From CAZWXH01 sp964637725 (GTDB taxonomy: Bacteria; Bacillota_I; Bacilli_A; Erysipelotrichales; Coprobacillaceae), in the NCBI GenBank assembly GCA_964637725.1, contig CAZWXH010000016.1, positions 1-23,676 on the forward strand: DNA of 23,676 bases. The letters run 5' to 3'. A program made the translations under genes and the position numbers. Shown one piece after another: positions 1-6,466 of this stretch. Every line of letters begins with the position of its first letter. Position 1 is the stretch's first letter. Below the pieces are notes generated by a model that saw nothing but the letters and a program-made list of their open reading frames with translations, was not told where the DNA came from and made no database searches.

Positions 1-57
1 TGTACTATAAATGAACAAGATATAGAAAAACAATTAAAAGAGTATCATTTAATTTAA
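1..57 (+). CDS. C-terminal end of an unidentified protein (partial)
   Basis: Reading frame 1 is open from the first base of the window to a TAA at 55-57 and encodes the last 18 residues of a protein whose start lies outside the window. The tail is charged and probably helical (it ends KEYHLI). A terminator begins immediately after the stop codon, which supports this being a genuine gene end. Too little is visible to name a family. Confidence 0.6.
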   Translation, partial: CTINEQDIEKQLKEYHLI

Positions 58-81
58 GCGAGAAAACTCGCTTTTTTTTTT
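56..81 (+). terminator. Rho-independent terminator
   Basis: The hairpin AAGCGAG (56-62), loop AAAA, CTCGCTT (67-73) runs straight into a T-tract to 81. It overlaps the stop codon of the partial upstream gene and isolates it from the MerR gene. Confidence 0.85.
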
Positions 82-101
82 AAATATTTTTGATAAATGA
101 C

Positions 102-132
102 TTGACTCTTACACCATGGTATACTTTATATT
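102..132 (+). promoter_or_regulatory. MerR-type promoter with 19-bp spacer and central dyad
   Basis: A TTGACT -35 box (102-107) and a TATATT -10 box (127-132) are separated by 19 bp. The palindrome ACCATGGT (113-120) sits exactly in the middle of the spacer. Overlong spacers with a centred dyad are the hallmark of promoters that MerR-family activators untwist, so the downstream MerR gene probably controls itself here. Confidence 0.75.
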
Positions 133-160
133 GATAATGAGCTCAAGGGAGGTCCTCCAA

Positions 161-976
161 ATGTTAAAGATTTCAGATTTTTCAAAGCTATCAAGAATTA
201 GCATTCGTATGTTAAGATTTTATGATGAAAAAGATATTTTGAAACCAAAGATTGTTAAAGGTAATGGATATAGATATTATGAACCTAAACAATTGATTTT
301 AGCTTCACATATTCAATATCTACGTTATCTTGGTTTTGGTACTGATAAAATAAGAAGTATCTTGTTAATCTATGAAGATAGTAAGGATATTAGTCAATAT
401 CTTCAATTGCAGCTAGAAGATCTTAAAAATGAAAGTGATGTCATAGCAGAGAAAATAGATGCTTTAACAAAGACAATTGAAAAAATGAAACAGGAGGAAG
501 TTATGATGAATTATCAAGTAGAAGTTAAAGAGATTCTAGGAAAATATATGATGTGTAAAAGAGCAATTATCCCCTCATATGATAAAGAGGGAATGTTGTG
601 GGAAGAATTATGTAAAGAAATAGAGTCATTTCAAATCAATATTGAAAAAGAAGAAAGTGGTTCGATGGTCGTTTTCTATGATTCTGGATATAAAGAAAAA
701 GATGTAGATGTAGAAATTAGAATTGAAGTAAAAGGTCATTATGAAGATACAGAGAATATTAAGTTTAAACAAATTGAACCTATTCAAGTTGCGTCAGTTA
801 CATTTACTGGTGGATATGAACATATTAAAGATGTATCTTACCATATCGCTAATTGGATCAGTGAACATGGTTATGAAATTAACGGACCTGATTTTTGTAT
901 CTATCATGTTGGGTATGCCCAAACTCATAATCCAGAAGAGTTTGTGACAGAAATATGTTATCCAATAAGCAAATAA
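161..976 (+). CDS. MerR-family regulator with GyrI-like effector-binding domain
   Basis: This 271-residue protein has the BmrR/BltR architecture. Residues about 3-70 form a MerR winged helix-turn-helix (SDFSKLSRISIRMLRFYDEK..L.P), residues about 75-120 form the linker helix/coiled coil, and residues about 125-270 form a GyrI-like ligand-binding domain, typical in its aromatic-rich strands and its ending EICYPIS. The family senses hydrophobic or cationic drugs and metabolites and activates transport or detoxification genes by distorting 19-bp-spacer promoters; such a promoter lies just upstream. I chose ATG 161 because it follows AAGGGAGGT (145-153). The in-frame ATG at 116 lies inside the promoter spacer and cannot be the start. 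No obvious target gene adjoins it, so the ligand and regulon are unknown. Confidence 0.88.
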   Translation: MLKISDFSKLSRISIRMLRFYDEKDILKPKIVKGNGYRYYEPKQLILASHIQYLRYLGFGTDKIRSILLIYEDSKDISQYLQLQLEDLKNESDVIAEKIDALTKTIEKMKQEEVMMNYQVEVKEILGKYMMCKRAIIPSYDKEGMLWEELCKEIESFQINIEKEESGSMVVFYDSGYKEKDVDVEIRIEVKGHYEDTENIKFKQIEPIQVASVTFTGGYEHIKDVSYHIANWISEHGYEINGPDFCIYHVGYAQTHNPEEFVTEICYPISK

Positions 977-1006
977 AATGAATATAAAATTTGCTTTGGG
1001 AAACAC

Positions 1007-1035
1007 TTGAATTATCACTAGAGTTGTGATAAGAT
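1007..1035 (+). promoter_or_regulatory. Predicted promoter of the antitoxin RNA
   Basis: TTGAAT (1007-1012), a 17-bp spacer and TAAGAT (1030-1035) form a reasonable sigma-A promoter that would start transcription near 1042, just ahead of the short RNA that ends at the 1075-1104 hairpin. Inverted repeats overlap it: TTATCAC (1012-1018) with GTGATAA (1026-1032), and TATCACTAG (1013-1021) with CTAGTGATA (1037-1045). Confidence 0.6.
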
Positions 1036-1041
1036 ACTAGT

Positions 1042-1104
1042 GATACGAAGAAGATCATTTCAAACATGATCGCGAAAAGCCAAGGGGTGTTGCCCTTGGC
1101 TTTT
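1042..1104 (+). ncRNA. Predicted type I antitoxin RNA (RNA II of an Fst-type locus)
   Basis: A transcript of about 63 nt is predicted from the promoter at 1007-1035 to the terminator hairpin at 1075-1104. It has no convincing ORF. Its 5' part (1044-1070) repeats the sequence at 1203-1229 in the same orientation, with 22 of 27 positions identical, including TACGAAGAA and TTCAAACATGAT. Because 1203-1229 is the complement of the toxin start codon region, this RNA can pair with the toxin mRNA over its start codon and first codons, and also through the shared terminator. In the enterococcal Fst/par system the antitoxin RNA II has the same size, convergent position and direct-repeat logic. The 5' end is predicted, not measured. 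Confidence 0.72.
1075..1104. terminator. Shared bidirectional terminator of the toxin-antitoxin pair
   Basis: There is a perfect 12-bp stem, AAAAGCCAAGGG (1075-1086) with CCCTTGGCTTTT (1093-1104), and a 6-nt loop. The stem ends in T-runs on both strands, so it can terminate the antitoxin RNA (plus) and the toxin mRNA (minus). A shared two-way terminator is characteristic of Fst/par loci. Confidence 0.85.
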
Positions 1105-1124
1105 CTGTGCTCTGTTGTTACAAG

Positions 1125-1226
1125 TCATTTTCTGTCGAGCCACTTGCATATGTAGTATGCAATAATCTCTGCAACTACAGATACTATAACAGGTATGATT
1201 ATTACGAAGAAAAATTCTTCAAACAT
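1125..1226 (-). CDS. Fst-family type I toxin (33-residue membrane peptide)
   Basis: The minus strand encodes a 33-residue peptide from ATG 1224-1226 to TGA 1125-1127, preceded by a strong AGGAGGTG ribosome binding site. The N-terminus is acidic/aromatic (MFEEFFF). A single hydrophobic helix of about 20 residues follows, containing a proline near position 12 (IIIPVIVSVVAEIIAYYI), and then a charged tail, KWLDRK. This matches the Fst/par toxin pattern: about 30-35 residues, a transmembrane span with an early proline, and a WLD plus basic tail. Such peptides insert in the membrane and damage it or disturb division when the antitoxin RNA is lost. The direct repeats, converging antitoxin RNA, shared terminator and sequestered ribosome binding site around it support the call. 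The locus is chromosomal as far as can be seen, so a stabilisation or stress role is inference. Confidence 0.85.
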   Translation of the reverse strand: MFEEFFFVIIIPVIVSVVAEIIAYYICKWLDRK

Positions 1227-1233
1227 GATACTC

Positions 1234-1252
1234 ACCTCCTAGTTTCGGAGAT
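1234..1252 (-). promoter_or_regulatory. 5' leader hairpin hiding the toxin ribosome binding site
   Basis: In the toxin mRNA, ATCTCC (complement of 1247-1252) can pair with GGAGGT (complement of 1234-1239) across a 7-nt loop, using one G-U pair. This covers the Shine-Dalgarno sequence. Fst mRNA carries a comparable 5' helix that restrains toxin translation. Confidence 0.6.
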
Positions 1253-1267
1253 CCCTGTAACAATATA

Positions 1268-1273
1268 ATTATA
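1268..1273 (-). promoter_or_regulatory. Extended -10 promoter of the toxin mRNA
   Basis: On the minus strand TGCTATAAT supplies a perfect -10 hexamer (complement of 1268-1273) with the TGn extension. The -35 is weak. Transcription would start near 1261, giving an mRNA of about 185 nt ending at the 1075-1104 hairpin, similar in length to Fst RNA I. Confidence 0.65.
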
Positions 1274-1365
1274 GCACAAAGCAATTATTGTGCGTCTCAA
1301 ATTTGTCTCTTTTTTGTCTCATCAATTTCTCAACTTCTATAAAAATAAAGGTTCTATTTCAACTT

Positions 1366-1395
1366 TTGAAAATAGAAGCATCTTTTACTTATAAA
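1366..1395 (+). promoter_or_regulatory. Predicted promoter for the beta-glucoside operon
   Basis: TTGAAA (1366-1371) and TATAAA (1390-1395) have an 18-bp spacer. An inverted repeat, TTCTATTT (1352-1359) with AAATAGAA (1370-1377), overlaps the -35 box and could be an operator. A second TATAAT at 1399-1404 has no good -35. No cre box or antiterminator hairpin is evident. Confidence 0.4.
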
Positions 1396-1428
1396 GATTA
1401 TAATGAATTTAATAGGAGGGTGTATAAG

Positions 1429-2895
1429 ATGAAAAGAGAATTTCCAAAAGGATTTTTATGGGGAGGTGCAACAGCGGCTAACCAGTATGAAGGTGGTTGG
1501 AATGAAGGTGGAAAAGGAGTCAGTGTATCCGATTGTGCAAGACATCATTTAGATGTTGATGTCCAAGATTATAAGGCTCATAATTCAATTACTTCAAAAG
1601 ATATTGAAGATGCATTAAATTCAACAGATGATTCGTTATATCCAAAAAGACATGGTAGTGATGGATATCATCATTATTTAGAAGATATAAGAATGTATGC
1701 AGAGATGGGATTTAAAGTCTATAGACTTTCTATTGCATGGACAAGAATATTTCCTAATGGTGATGATAAAGAACCAAACGAAGAAGGATTAAAATTTTAT
1801 GATGACATATTTGATGAGTGTATTAAATATGGGATTGAACCATTAGTCACAATGTCTCACTATGAACCACCTATTCACTTAATTTTAAACTATGATGGTT
1901 GGGCTTCAAGAGAAGTTATAGATATGTTTGTGAGATATGTAGAAGTGATATGTGAAAGATATAAAAACAAAGTTAAATATTGGCTTACCTTTAATGAAGT
2001 CGATTCAATGGTTAGACATCCTTATACAACAGGGGGATTAGTGGAAGATAGATTTCCTAATCGTAACTTTACAGAAGTGATTTTTCAGGCTATGCATCAT
2101 CAATTTGTAGCAAGTGCTTTAGCCACAAAAATATGTCATGAAAAAATTCCTGGAGCAATGGTAGGATGTATGTTAACAAAATTAACTTATTATCCTTATA
2201 CATGTAAGCCAGAAGATGTTTTACAAGCACAACAAGATATGAGAAGTACTTATTGTTATAGTGACACACAAGTTTTTGGAGAATATCCTGCATATCTACT
2301 TGCTAAGTTCAAAAACGAAGGATTAGATATCAAGATGGAAGATAGCGATCTAGAAGTTATGAAAAAATATCCAGTTGATTTTGTTTCGTTCAGTTATTAT
2401 TCAAGTAGTTGTGTTGCTAAGGATGATAACGGTTTAAAGAAGACTGCTGCTAATACTATGACAGCAATTAAGAATCCACATATACCTTCATCTGATTGGG
2501 GTTGGCAAATTGATCCTATAGGATTAAGGATTTCAATGGTTGATTTATATGATAGATATAGAAAACCACTGTTCATTGTAGAAAATGGACTAGGGGCTAA
2601 AGATGAATTAATTGAAGGGACGATCAATGATCAATATCGTATAGATTACTTTGATGCTCATTTTAAAGAAATGTTAAATGCTATTGAACTTGATGGAGTT
2701 GATTGTTTAGGGTATACTTCATGGGGATGTATTGATATTGTTAGTGAATCAACTAAACAAATGAGTAAAAGATATGGATTTATTTATGTAGATTGTGATG
2801 ACTTAGGAAAAGGAACTTATAAAAGATATCCTAAGAAATCTTTTTATTGGTATAAGAAAGTTATTGAATCAAACGGAGCATGTTTGTTTGAATAA
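1429..2895 (+). CDS. 6-phospho-beta-glucosidase, glycoside hydrolase family 1
   Basis: This 488-residue GH1 enzyme hydrolyses phosphorylated beta-glucosides such as cellobiose-6-phosphate to glucose-6-phosphate and glucose or an aglycone in the cytoplasm. Visible features are the GH1 N-terminus (FLWGGATAANQYEGG), acid/base E190 in TFNE, nucleophile E385 in VENG, and the phosphate-binding Ser-x5-Lys-x-Tyr motif at S441/K447/Y449. That motif separates phospho-glucosidases from plain glucosidases. Length is normal for the BglA/AscB group. The start is ATG 1429 behind AGGAGGG (1414-1420); the 47 extra in-frame codons upstream have no ribosome binding site. It is followed after 18 bp by an AEC permease gene. 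No PTS transporter gene lies nearby, so the importer of the substrate must be encoded elsewhere. Confidence 0.92.
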   Translation: MKREFPKGFLWGGATAANQYEGGWNEGGKGVSVSDCARHHLDVDVQDYKAHNSITSKDIEDALNSTDDSLYPKRHGSDGYHHYLEDIRMYAEMGFKVYRLSIAWTRIFPNGDDKEPNEEGLKFYDDIFDECIKYGIEPLVTMSHYEPPIHLILNYDGWASREVIDMFVRYVEVICERYKNKVKYWLTFNEVDSMVRHPYTTGGLVEDRFPNRNFTEVIFQAMHHQFVASALATKICHEKIPGAMVGCMLTKLTYYPYTCKPEDVLQAQQDMRSTYCYSDTQVFGEYPAYLLAKFKNEGLDIKMEDSDLEVMKKYPVDFVSFSYYSSSCVAKDDNGLKKTAANTMTAIKNPHIPSSDWGWQIDPIGLRISMVDLYDRYRKPLFIVENGLGAKDELIEGTINDQYRIDYFDAHFKEMLNAIELDGVDCLGYTSWGCIDIVSESTKQMSKRYGFIYVDCDDLGKGTYKRYPKKSFYWYKKVIESNGACLFE

Positions 2896-2913
2896 TATAT
2901 AGGAGGAACTGTT

Positions 2914-3840
2914 GTGGATATACAGGTTATTTTATCACAGATGATACAATTGTTTATGGTTATTTCATTAGGCTATTTCTTATTTAAAGTCAAGATACTA
3001 GATGTTGAATTAAATAAGAAGTTAACTACTTTGATCTTATCAGTTACGACTCCAGCAATGATATTATCTTCGGTTCTTTCCACAACTGTGACTCAGAAGT
3101 TAGAAGATGTACTCTTTGTTTTTGTTATAGGAATAGGAGTCTATATTGTCTTACCAATACTTGGACTCATTATTGTTAAGATTATGAGAGTTCCTATGCA
3201 ACAAAAAGGATTATATTTGTTTATGACAGTATTTTCTAATATTGGTTTTATGGGATTCCCTGTGATGAAAGCAATATTTGGAGATGAGGCGGTTTTCTAT
3301 ACAGCGATATTTAATATGATATTTAATCTTCTTGTGTTTAGTGTTGGGACAATGATGATGGGCTATGGAACAGGAAAAAGAGTGAAAATTAATCCTAAGC
3401 AATTATTATCACCAGGGGTTATTGCATCACTCGTCGCTTTATTTATTTATTTTATTAAGCTACAAGTACCAACTGTTATATCATCAACAGTTTCTATGAT
3501 TGGTGATATAACGACACCTATGGCAATGTTATTGATTGGCTCTACCTTAGCTAACATTCCATTAAAAGAAGTTTTTAATGAAGTAAGGGTATACCCATAC
3601 ACATTAATAAAACAAGTTATTGTACCTATTATTGCATTTCCAATCTTAAATATGATTATTAAAGATCCCTTAATTTTAGGAATCACCCTTATTATGATTT
3701 CAATGCCTGTTGCAAATAGTGCGGTTTTATTTGCAACGCAATATGATGGTGACGTTTCATTAGCCGCCAAGACCGTCTTTATGACAACACTATTATCTAT
3801 CATTACAATACCAGTAATAGTGGCGTTATTTTTAATATAG
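2914..3840 (+). CDS. AEC-family permease (auxin efflux carrier-like transporter)
   Basis: This 308-residue protein of about ten hydrophobic helices starts with the usual AEC pattern: a first helix (IQLFMVISLGYFLF), then K.KI....KKLTTLIL.VTTPAMILSS. The repeated second half contains TTPMAMLLIGSTLA. Bacterial AEC proteins move small organic acids or related anions across the membrane; some are malate or lactate carriers. The substrate cannot be read from the sequence. Start is GTG 2914, six bases after AGGAGGA (2901-2907). It is probably cotranscribed with the 6-phospho-beta-glucosidase, so it may export a product or aglycone derived from glucoside breakdown (inference). A terminator follows. 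Confidence 0.88.
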   Translation: MDIQVILSQMIQLFMVISLGYFLFKVKILDVELNKKLTTLILSVTTPAMILSSVLSTTVTQKLEDVLFVFVIGIGVYIVLPILGLIIVKIMRVPMQQKGLYLFMTVFSNIGFMGFPVMKAIFGDEAVFYTAIFNMIFNLLVFSVGTMMMGYGTGKRVKINPKQLLSPGVIASLVALFIYFIKLQVPTVISSTVSMIGDITTPMAMLLIGSTLANIPLKEVFNEVRVYPYTLIKQVIVPIIAFPILNMIIKDPLILGITLIMISMPVANSAVLFATQYDGDVSLAAKTVFMTTLLSIITIPVIVALFLI

Positions 3841-3853
3841 AATATATAATTAT

Positions 3854-3889
3854 AAGAGTTTATCAAATTATTGATGAATTCTTTTTTTT
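3854..3889 (+). terminator. Rho-independent terminator after the AEC gene
   Basis: A 13-bp stem with G-U pairs, AAGAGTTTATCAA (3854-3866) with TTGATGAATTCTT (3871-3883), has an ATTA loop and runs into a T-tract to 3889. Confidence 0.75.
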
Positions 3890-3906
3890 CTTCGCTAATT
3901 TTTTAG

Positions 3907-3935
3907 TTTGGAACACAAAATTATGATAATATAAT
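3907..3935 (+). promoter_or_regulatory. Predicted promoter of the M24 gene
   Basis: TTTGGA (3907-3912), 17 bp, TATAAT (3930-3935). The -10 is perfect and the -35 weak. It lies between the AEC terminator and the ribosome binding site AGGAG of the next gene. Confidence 0.5.
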
Positions 3936-3954
3936 AAATAGGAGAACAATTAAA

Positions 3955-4644
3955 ATGGATAATAAAAGAATTCAAGATATCGCAAAAGAAACGATCGAGT
4001 ACATAAAAAAACAAATAGTCCCGGGGATGAATCTAAAAGAGATTAGATATCTCTGTGAAGAGAAAATGATAGAATTGGGAGCTGACTCTTTTTGGTATTA
4101 TGATATAGGAGCATTTTGTTTTGCTGGTGAAGAAACAACAACCTCAGTTTCTGGAAAGAGATATCAAACATCAAATAGAGTTATAAGGGAAAATGATATT
4201 ATTACTATTGATTTAAGCCCGCAATACAAGAATATATGGGGAGATTATGCAAGAACAATTATTATTGAGGATAGTCAAGTTGTTCAATCAATAGAACATA
4301 TTTATAATAAGGAGTGGAAAGAAGGTTTGTTGATGGAAGAAATGCTTCATCAAGAACTAATAGAATTCGTGACAATGGAAACGACTTTTGAAGATCTTTA
4401 TCTTTATATGAATAAAATGATAATAAGTAATGGTTATATAAACTTAGATTTTGCTAGGAATCTTGGTCATTCAATTGTTAGCAAGCAAGAAGATCGTATA
4501 TATATTGAAAAAGGAAATAAAACAAGATTGTCAGATGTGGATATGTTTACTTTTGAACCACATATTGCTAAGTTGGATTCTTTGTATGGCTTTAAAAAAG
4601 AGAATATATATTTTATTGAGGAAAAAAAGTTAAAAGAATTATAA
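3955..4644 (+). CDS. M24-family metallopeptidase-like protein (Xaa-Pro aminopeptidase fold)
   Basis: The 229-residue protein corresponds to the pita-bread catalytic domain only, without the N-terminal domain of full-length aminopeptidase P. All five expected metal ligands are present in order: D86 (ITIDLSP), D97 (GDYART), H172 (NLGHSI), E201 (FEPHI) and E216 (KKENIYF). It should therefore bind two metal ions and may cleave peptides at their N-terminus. Single-domain M24 proteins include methionine aminopeptidases, but the motif wording here is closer to the Xaa-Pro peptidase and creatinase side. Start is ATG 3955 behind AGGAG. It appears to be a single-gene unit. Substrate is unknown. Confidence 0.83.
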   Translation: MDNKRIQDIAKETIEYIKKQIVPGMNLKEIRYLCEEKMIELGADSFWYYDIGAFCFAGEETTTSVSGKRYQTSNRVIRENDIITIDLSPQYKNIWGDYARTIIIEDSQVVQSIEHIYNKEWKEGLLMEEMLHQELIEFVTMETTFEDLYLYMNKMIISNGYINLDFARNLGHSIVSKQEDRIYIEKGNKTRLSDVDMFTFEPHIAKLDSLYGFKKENIYFIEEKKLKEL

Positions 4645-4667
4645 TATATATAGATATCATATTATCT

Positions 4668-4881
4668 ATGATAGACATATTGAATGAAATGAAGACTCCA
4701 AAGGAAATCGGGTGTGAGTTTAGGCTCTTTGAAAAGATTTGAGAATAAAGGAGAAATCTCGTTTATTTCTTTGATTAAAATATCAATGGCTTTTAGATTA
4801 GAGAAAGAATTATTGAAATTATTTAGTAAGAAAGAATACTTTTCAATAGAAGAGGTTATTAATGAAAATCATAAATTATAA
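4668..4881 (+). pseudogene. Decayed XRE/HipB-like helix-turn-helix regulator
   Basis: Two pieces of one gene lie in different frames. From ATG 4668 the frame reads MIDILNEMKTPKEIG, a usual N-terminus of HipB-like regulators. From about 4693 to the TAA at 4879-4881 another frame reads RKSGVSLGSLKRFENKGEIS, then SLIKISMAFRLEKELLKLF, which are the recognition helix and C-terminal helices of the same family. The first helices of the HTH (about 15-20 residues) are missing, and the junction near ATCGGG (4708-4713) changes frame, so an internal deletion has destroyed the gene. The piece from 4693 is preceded by a stop, and no ribosome binding site precedes 4668. No hipA or partner toxin remains nearby. 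Confidence 0.7.
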
Positions 4882-4914
4882 CACTACAATTTATAATTTG
4901 AAAACGCTTTGATA

Positions 4915-4944
4915 TTGACATTAGCTATCAAAACTCGATATAAT
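4915..4944 (+). promoter_or_regulatory. Strong sigma-A promoter of the flavoprotein gene
   Basis: Perfect TTGACA (4915-4920) and perfect TATAAT (4939-4944) have an 18-bp spacer. The transcription start would be near 4951, leaving a leader of about 34 nt before ATG 4985. Confidence 0.8.
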
Positions 4945-4984
4945 TAAGAAGGATAGTTTTTGCCCAGAAATGAGGCGTTTTTTT

Positions 4985-6403
4985 ATGCAAAAGAAATACG
5001 ATGTGATTATTGTAGGTGCTGGACCTGCTGGAATTATGGCAAGTTATGAATTAAGCATGAAGGCACCAAATTTAAAAGTTTTGTTAGTTGATAAGGGCCA
5101 AGATGTTATGGATAGACATTGTCCAATCAAAGACAAAAAGATTAAAAGTTGTCCTATTATTAAAGATAATGAGCCAGGTTGTCTACCAGCATGTTCAATT
5201 ACAGCTGGATTTGGTGGAGCTGGAGCTTATTCAGATGGTAAGTTTAATATCACGAGTGAATTTGGTGGTTGGTTAACTGATTATATGGATAATCAGGAAG
5301 TAGAAGAAGTTATTCATTATGTAGATGAACTCTATTTAAAACATGGAGCGACTCTTGAGATTACTGATCCTACAACTGATAAAATAAGAGAAATTGAAAA
5401 AAGAGGATATGCTGTTGGATTAAAATTATTACGTGCTAAAGTTCGCCATTTAGGAACAGAAGAAAACTTAAGAATTATGACAGAGATGTCGAATGAATTG
5501 AAAAATCATATAGATATGGCATTTAAGACATCGGTTCAAAATATAATTGTTGAAAATAATACCGTGCAAGGAATTGTTTTAGAGAATGGTGAAGAAATAA
5601 GAGCTCCATATGTTGTACTAGCACCAGGAAGAGATGGTTCAAAATGGCTAACAAAGGTTTTAAAAGAACAAGGGTTAGAATTATATAATAATCAAGTTGA
5701 TATTGGAGTGCGTGTTGAAACAAGCAATATTGTTATGGATGAAATTAATCAGAACTTATATGAAGGAAAATTTGTATATAATGCAACAGTAGGAACAAAG
5801 GTGAGAACATTTTGTTCAAATCCTAGTGGGCATGTGGTTGTTGAAAATCATTCAGGAACTATGCTTGCAAATGGTCATGCTTACCACGATCCTAAGTTAG
5901 GAAGCCCTAATACTAATTTTGCATTATTGGTTTCTCATACATTTAGTGAACCATTTAATGAACCAAATGAGTTTGCACATGCTGTATCAGGACTAGCGAA
6001 TATGCTTTCTCATGGAAGTATAATTGTTCAAAAGTATGGTGACATTAAGCGGGGACGACGTACAACTGAAAAACGTTTAAAAGAAGGCTATACAGTGCCA
6101 ACCTTAACCGAGGCTATACCTGGTGACTTAGGACTTGTACTGCCATATAATACAATGAAATCTATTGTAGAAATGATTGAAGCTTTAGATTATGTAACTC
6201 CTGGTATTGCAAATGAGCATACATTATTATATGGAGTAGAAGCCAAATTCTATTCTGCTAGACCTAAGGTCAAAGAAGGTTTTGAAAGTGAAGTTGATAA
6301 CTTGTATGTAGGAGGCGATGGAGCCGGCTTAACAAGAGGACTTGCGCAAGCTGGAGCAAATGGCATCCTAATAGCAAGACATATAATTAATAAATGTAAA
6401 TAA
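4985..6403 (+). CDS. FAD-dependent dehydrogenase-like protein (COG2509)
   Basis: This 472-residue flavoprotein begins with an FAD-binding Rossmann motif, VIIVGAGPAG (G11 to G16), followed by an acidic residue at the end of the second strand (VDKG). A C-terminal nucleotide-contact motif, NLYVGGDGAGLTRGLAQAG, also matches the COG2509 group of uncharacterised FAD-dependent dehydrogenases. A cysteine-rich stretch, CPIKDKKIKSCPII then CLPAC, is conserved in this group. Reaction and substrate are not known. ATG 4985 is the likely start, 9 bases after TGAGG; an in-frame ATG at 4970 has no ribosome binding site at a workable distance. It has its own consensus promoter and terminator, so it is a single-gene unit. 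Confidence 0.87.
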   Translation: MQKKYDVIIVGAGPAGIMASYELSMKAPNLKVLLVDKGQDVMDRHCPIKDKKIKSCPIIKDNEPGCLPACSITAGFGGAGAYSDGKFNITSEFGGWLTDYMDNQEVEEVIHYVDELYLKHGATLEITDPTTDKIREIEKRGYAVGLKLLRAKVRHLGTEENLRIMTEMSNELKNHIDMAFKTSVQNIIVENNTVQGIVLENGEEIRAPYVVLAPGRDGSKWLTKVLKEQGLELYNNQVDIGVRVETSNIVMDEINQNLYEGKFVYNATVGTKVRTFCSNPSGHVVVENHSGTMLANGHAYHDPKLGSPNTNFALLVSHTFSEPFNEPNEFAHAVSGLANMLSHGSIIVQKYGDIKRGRRTTEKRLKEGYTVPTLTEAIPGDLGLVLPYNTMKSIVEMIEALDYVTPGIANEHTLLYGVEAKFYSARPKVKEGFESEVDNLYVGGDGAGLTRGLAQAGANGILIARHIINKCK

Positions 6404-6405
6404 AG

Positions 6406-6438
6406 AAAACATGTTACAAATTTCTGTAACATGTTTTT
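6406..6438. terminator. Terminator between flavoprotein gene and convergent RpiR gene
   Basis: A 13-bp stem, AAAACATGTTACA (6406-6418) with TGTAACATGTTTT (6425-6437), has a 6-nt loop. T-runs occur on both strands, so it may also serve the minus-strand RpiR gene that ends at 6467. Confidence 0.82.
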
Positions 6439-6466
6439 AACTACCTAAAAGGTATTTATTGTTTAT

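Noticed and set aside
794..1067. Minus-strand ORFs antisense to the MerR gene end
   Set aside because: They lie on the opposite strand of a clear coding gene, have no ribosome binding site and look like AT-rich shadow frames.
1288..1428. Antiterminator (RAT/licT-type) or cre site before the beta-glucosidase
   Set aside because: No terminator hairpin with overlapping RAT-like stem and no cre consensus can be seen in this stretch.
3447..3866. 139-residue minus-strand ORF inside the AEC gene
   Set aside because: It mirrors the hydrophobic permease frame; no ribosome binding site and no recognisable family.
4945..4984. Riboswitch in the leader of the flavoprotein gene
   Set aside because: The leader is only about 34 nt and shows no match to preQ1 or other small riboswitch patterns that I know.
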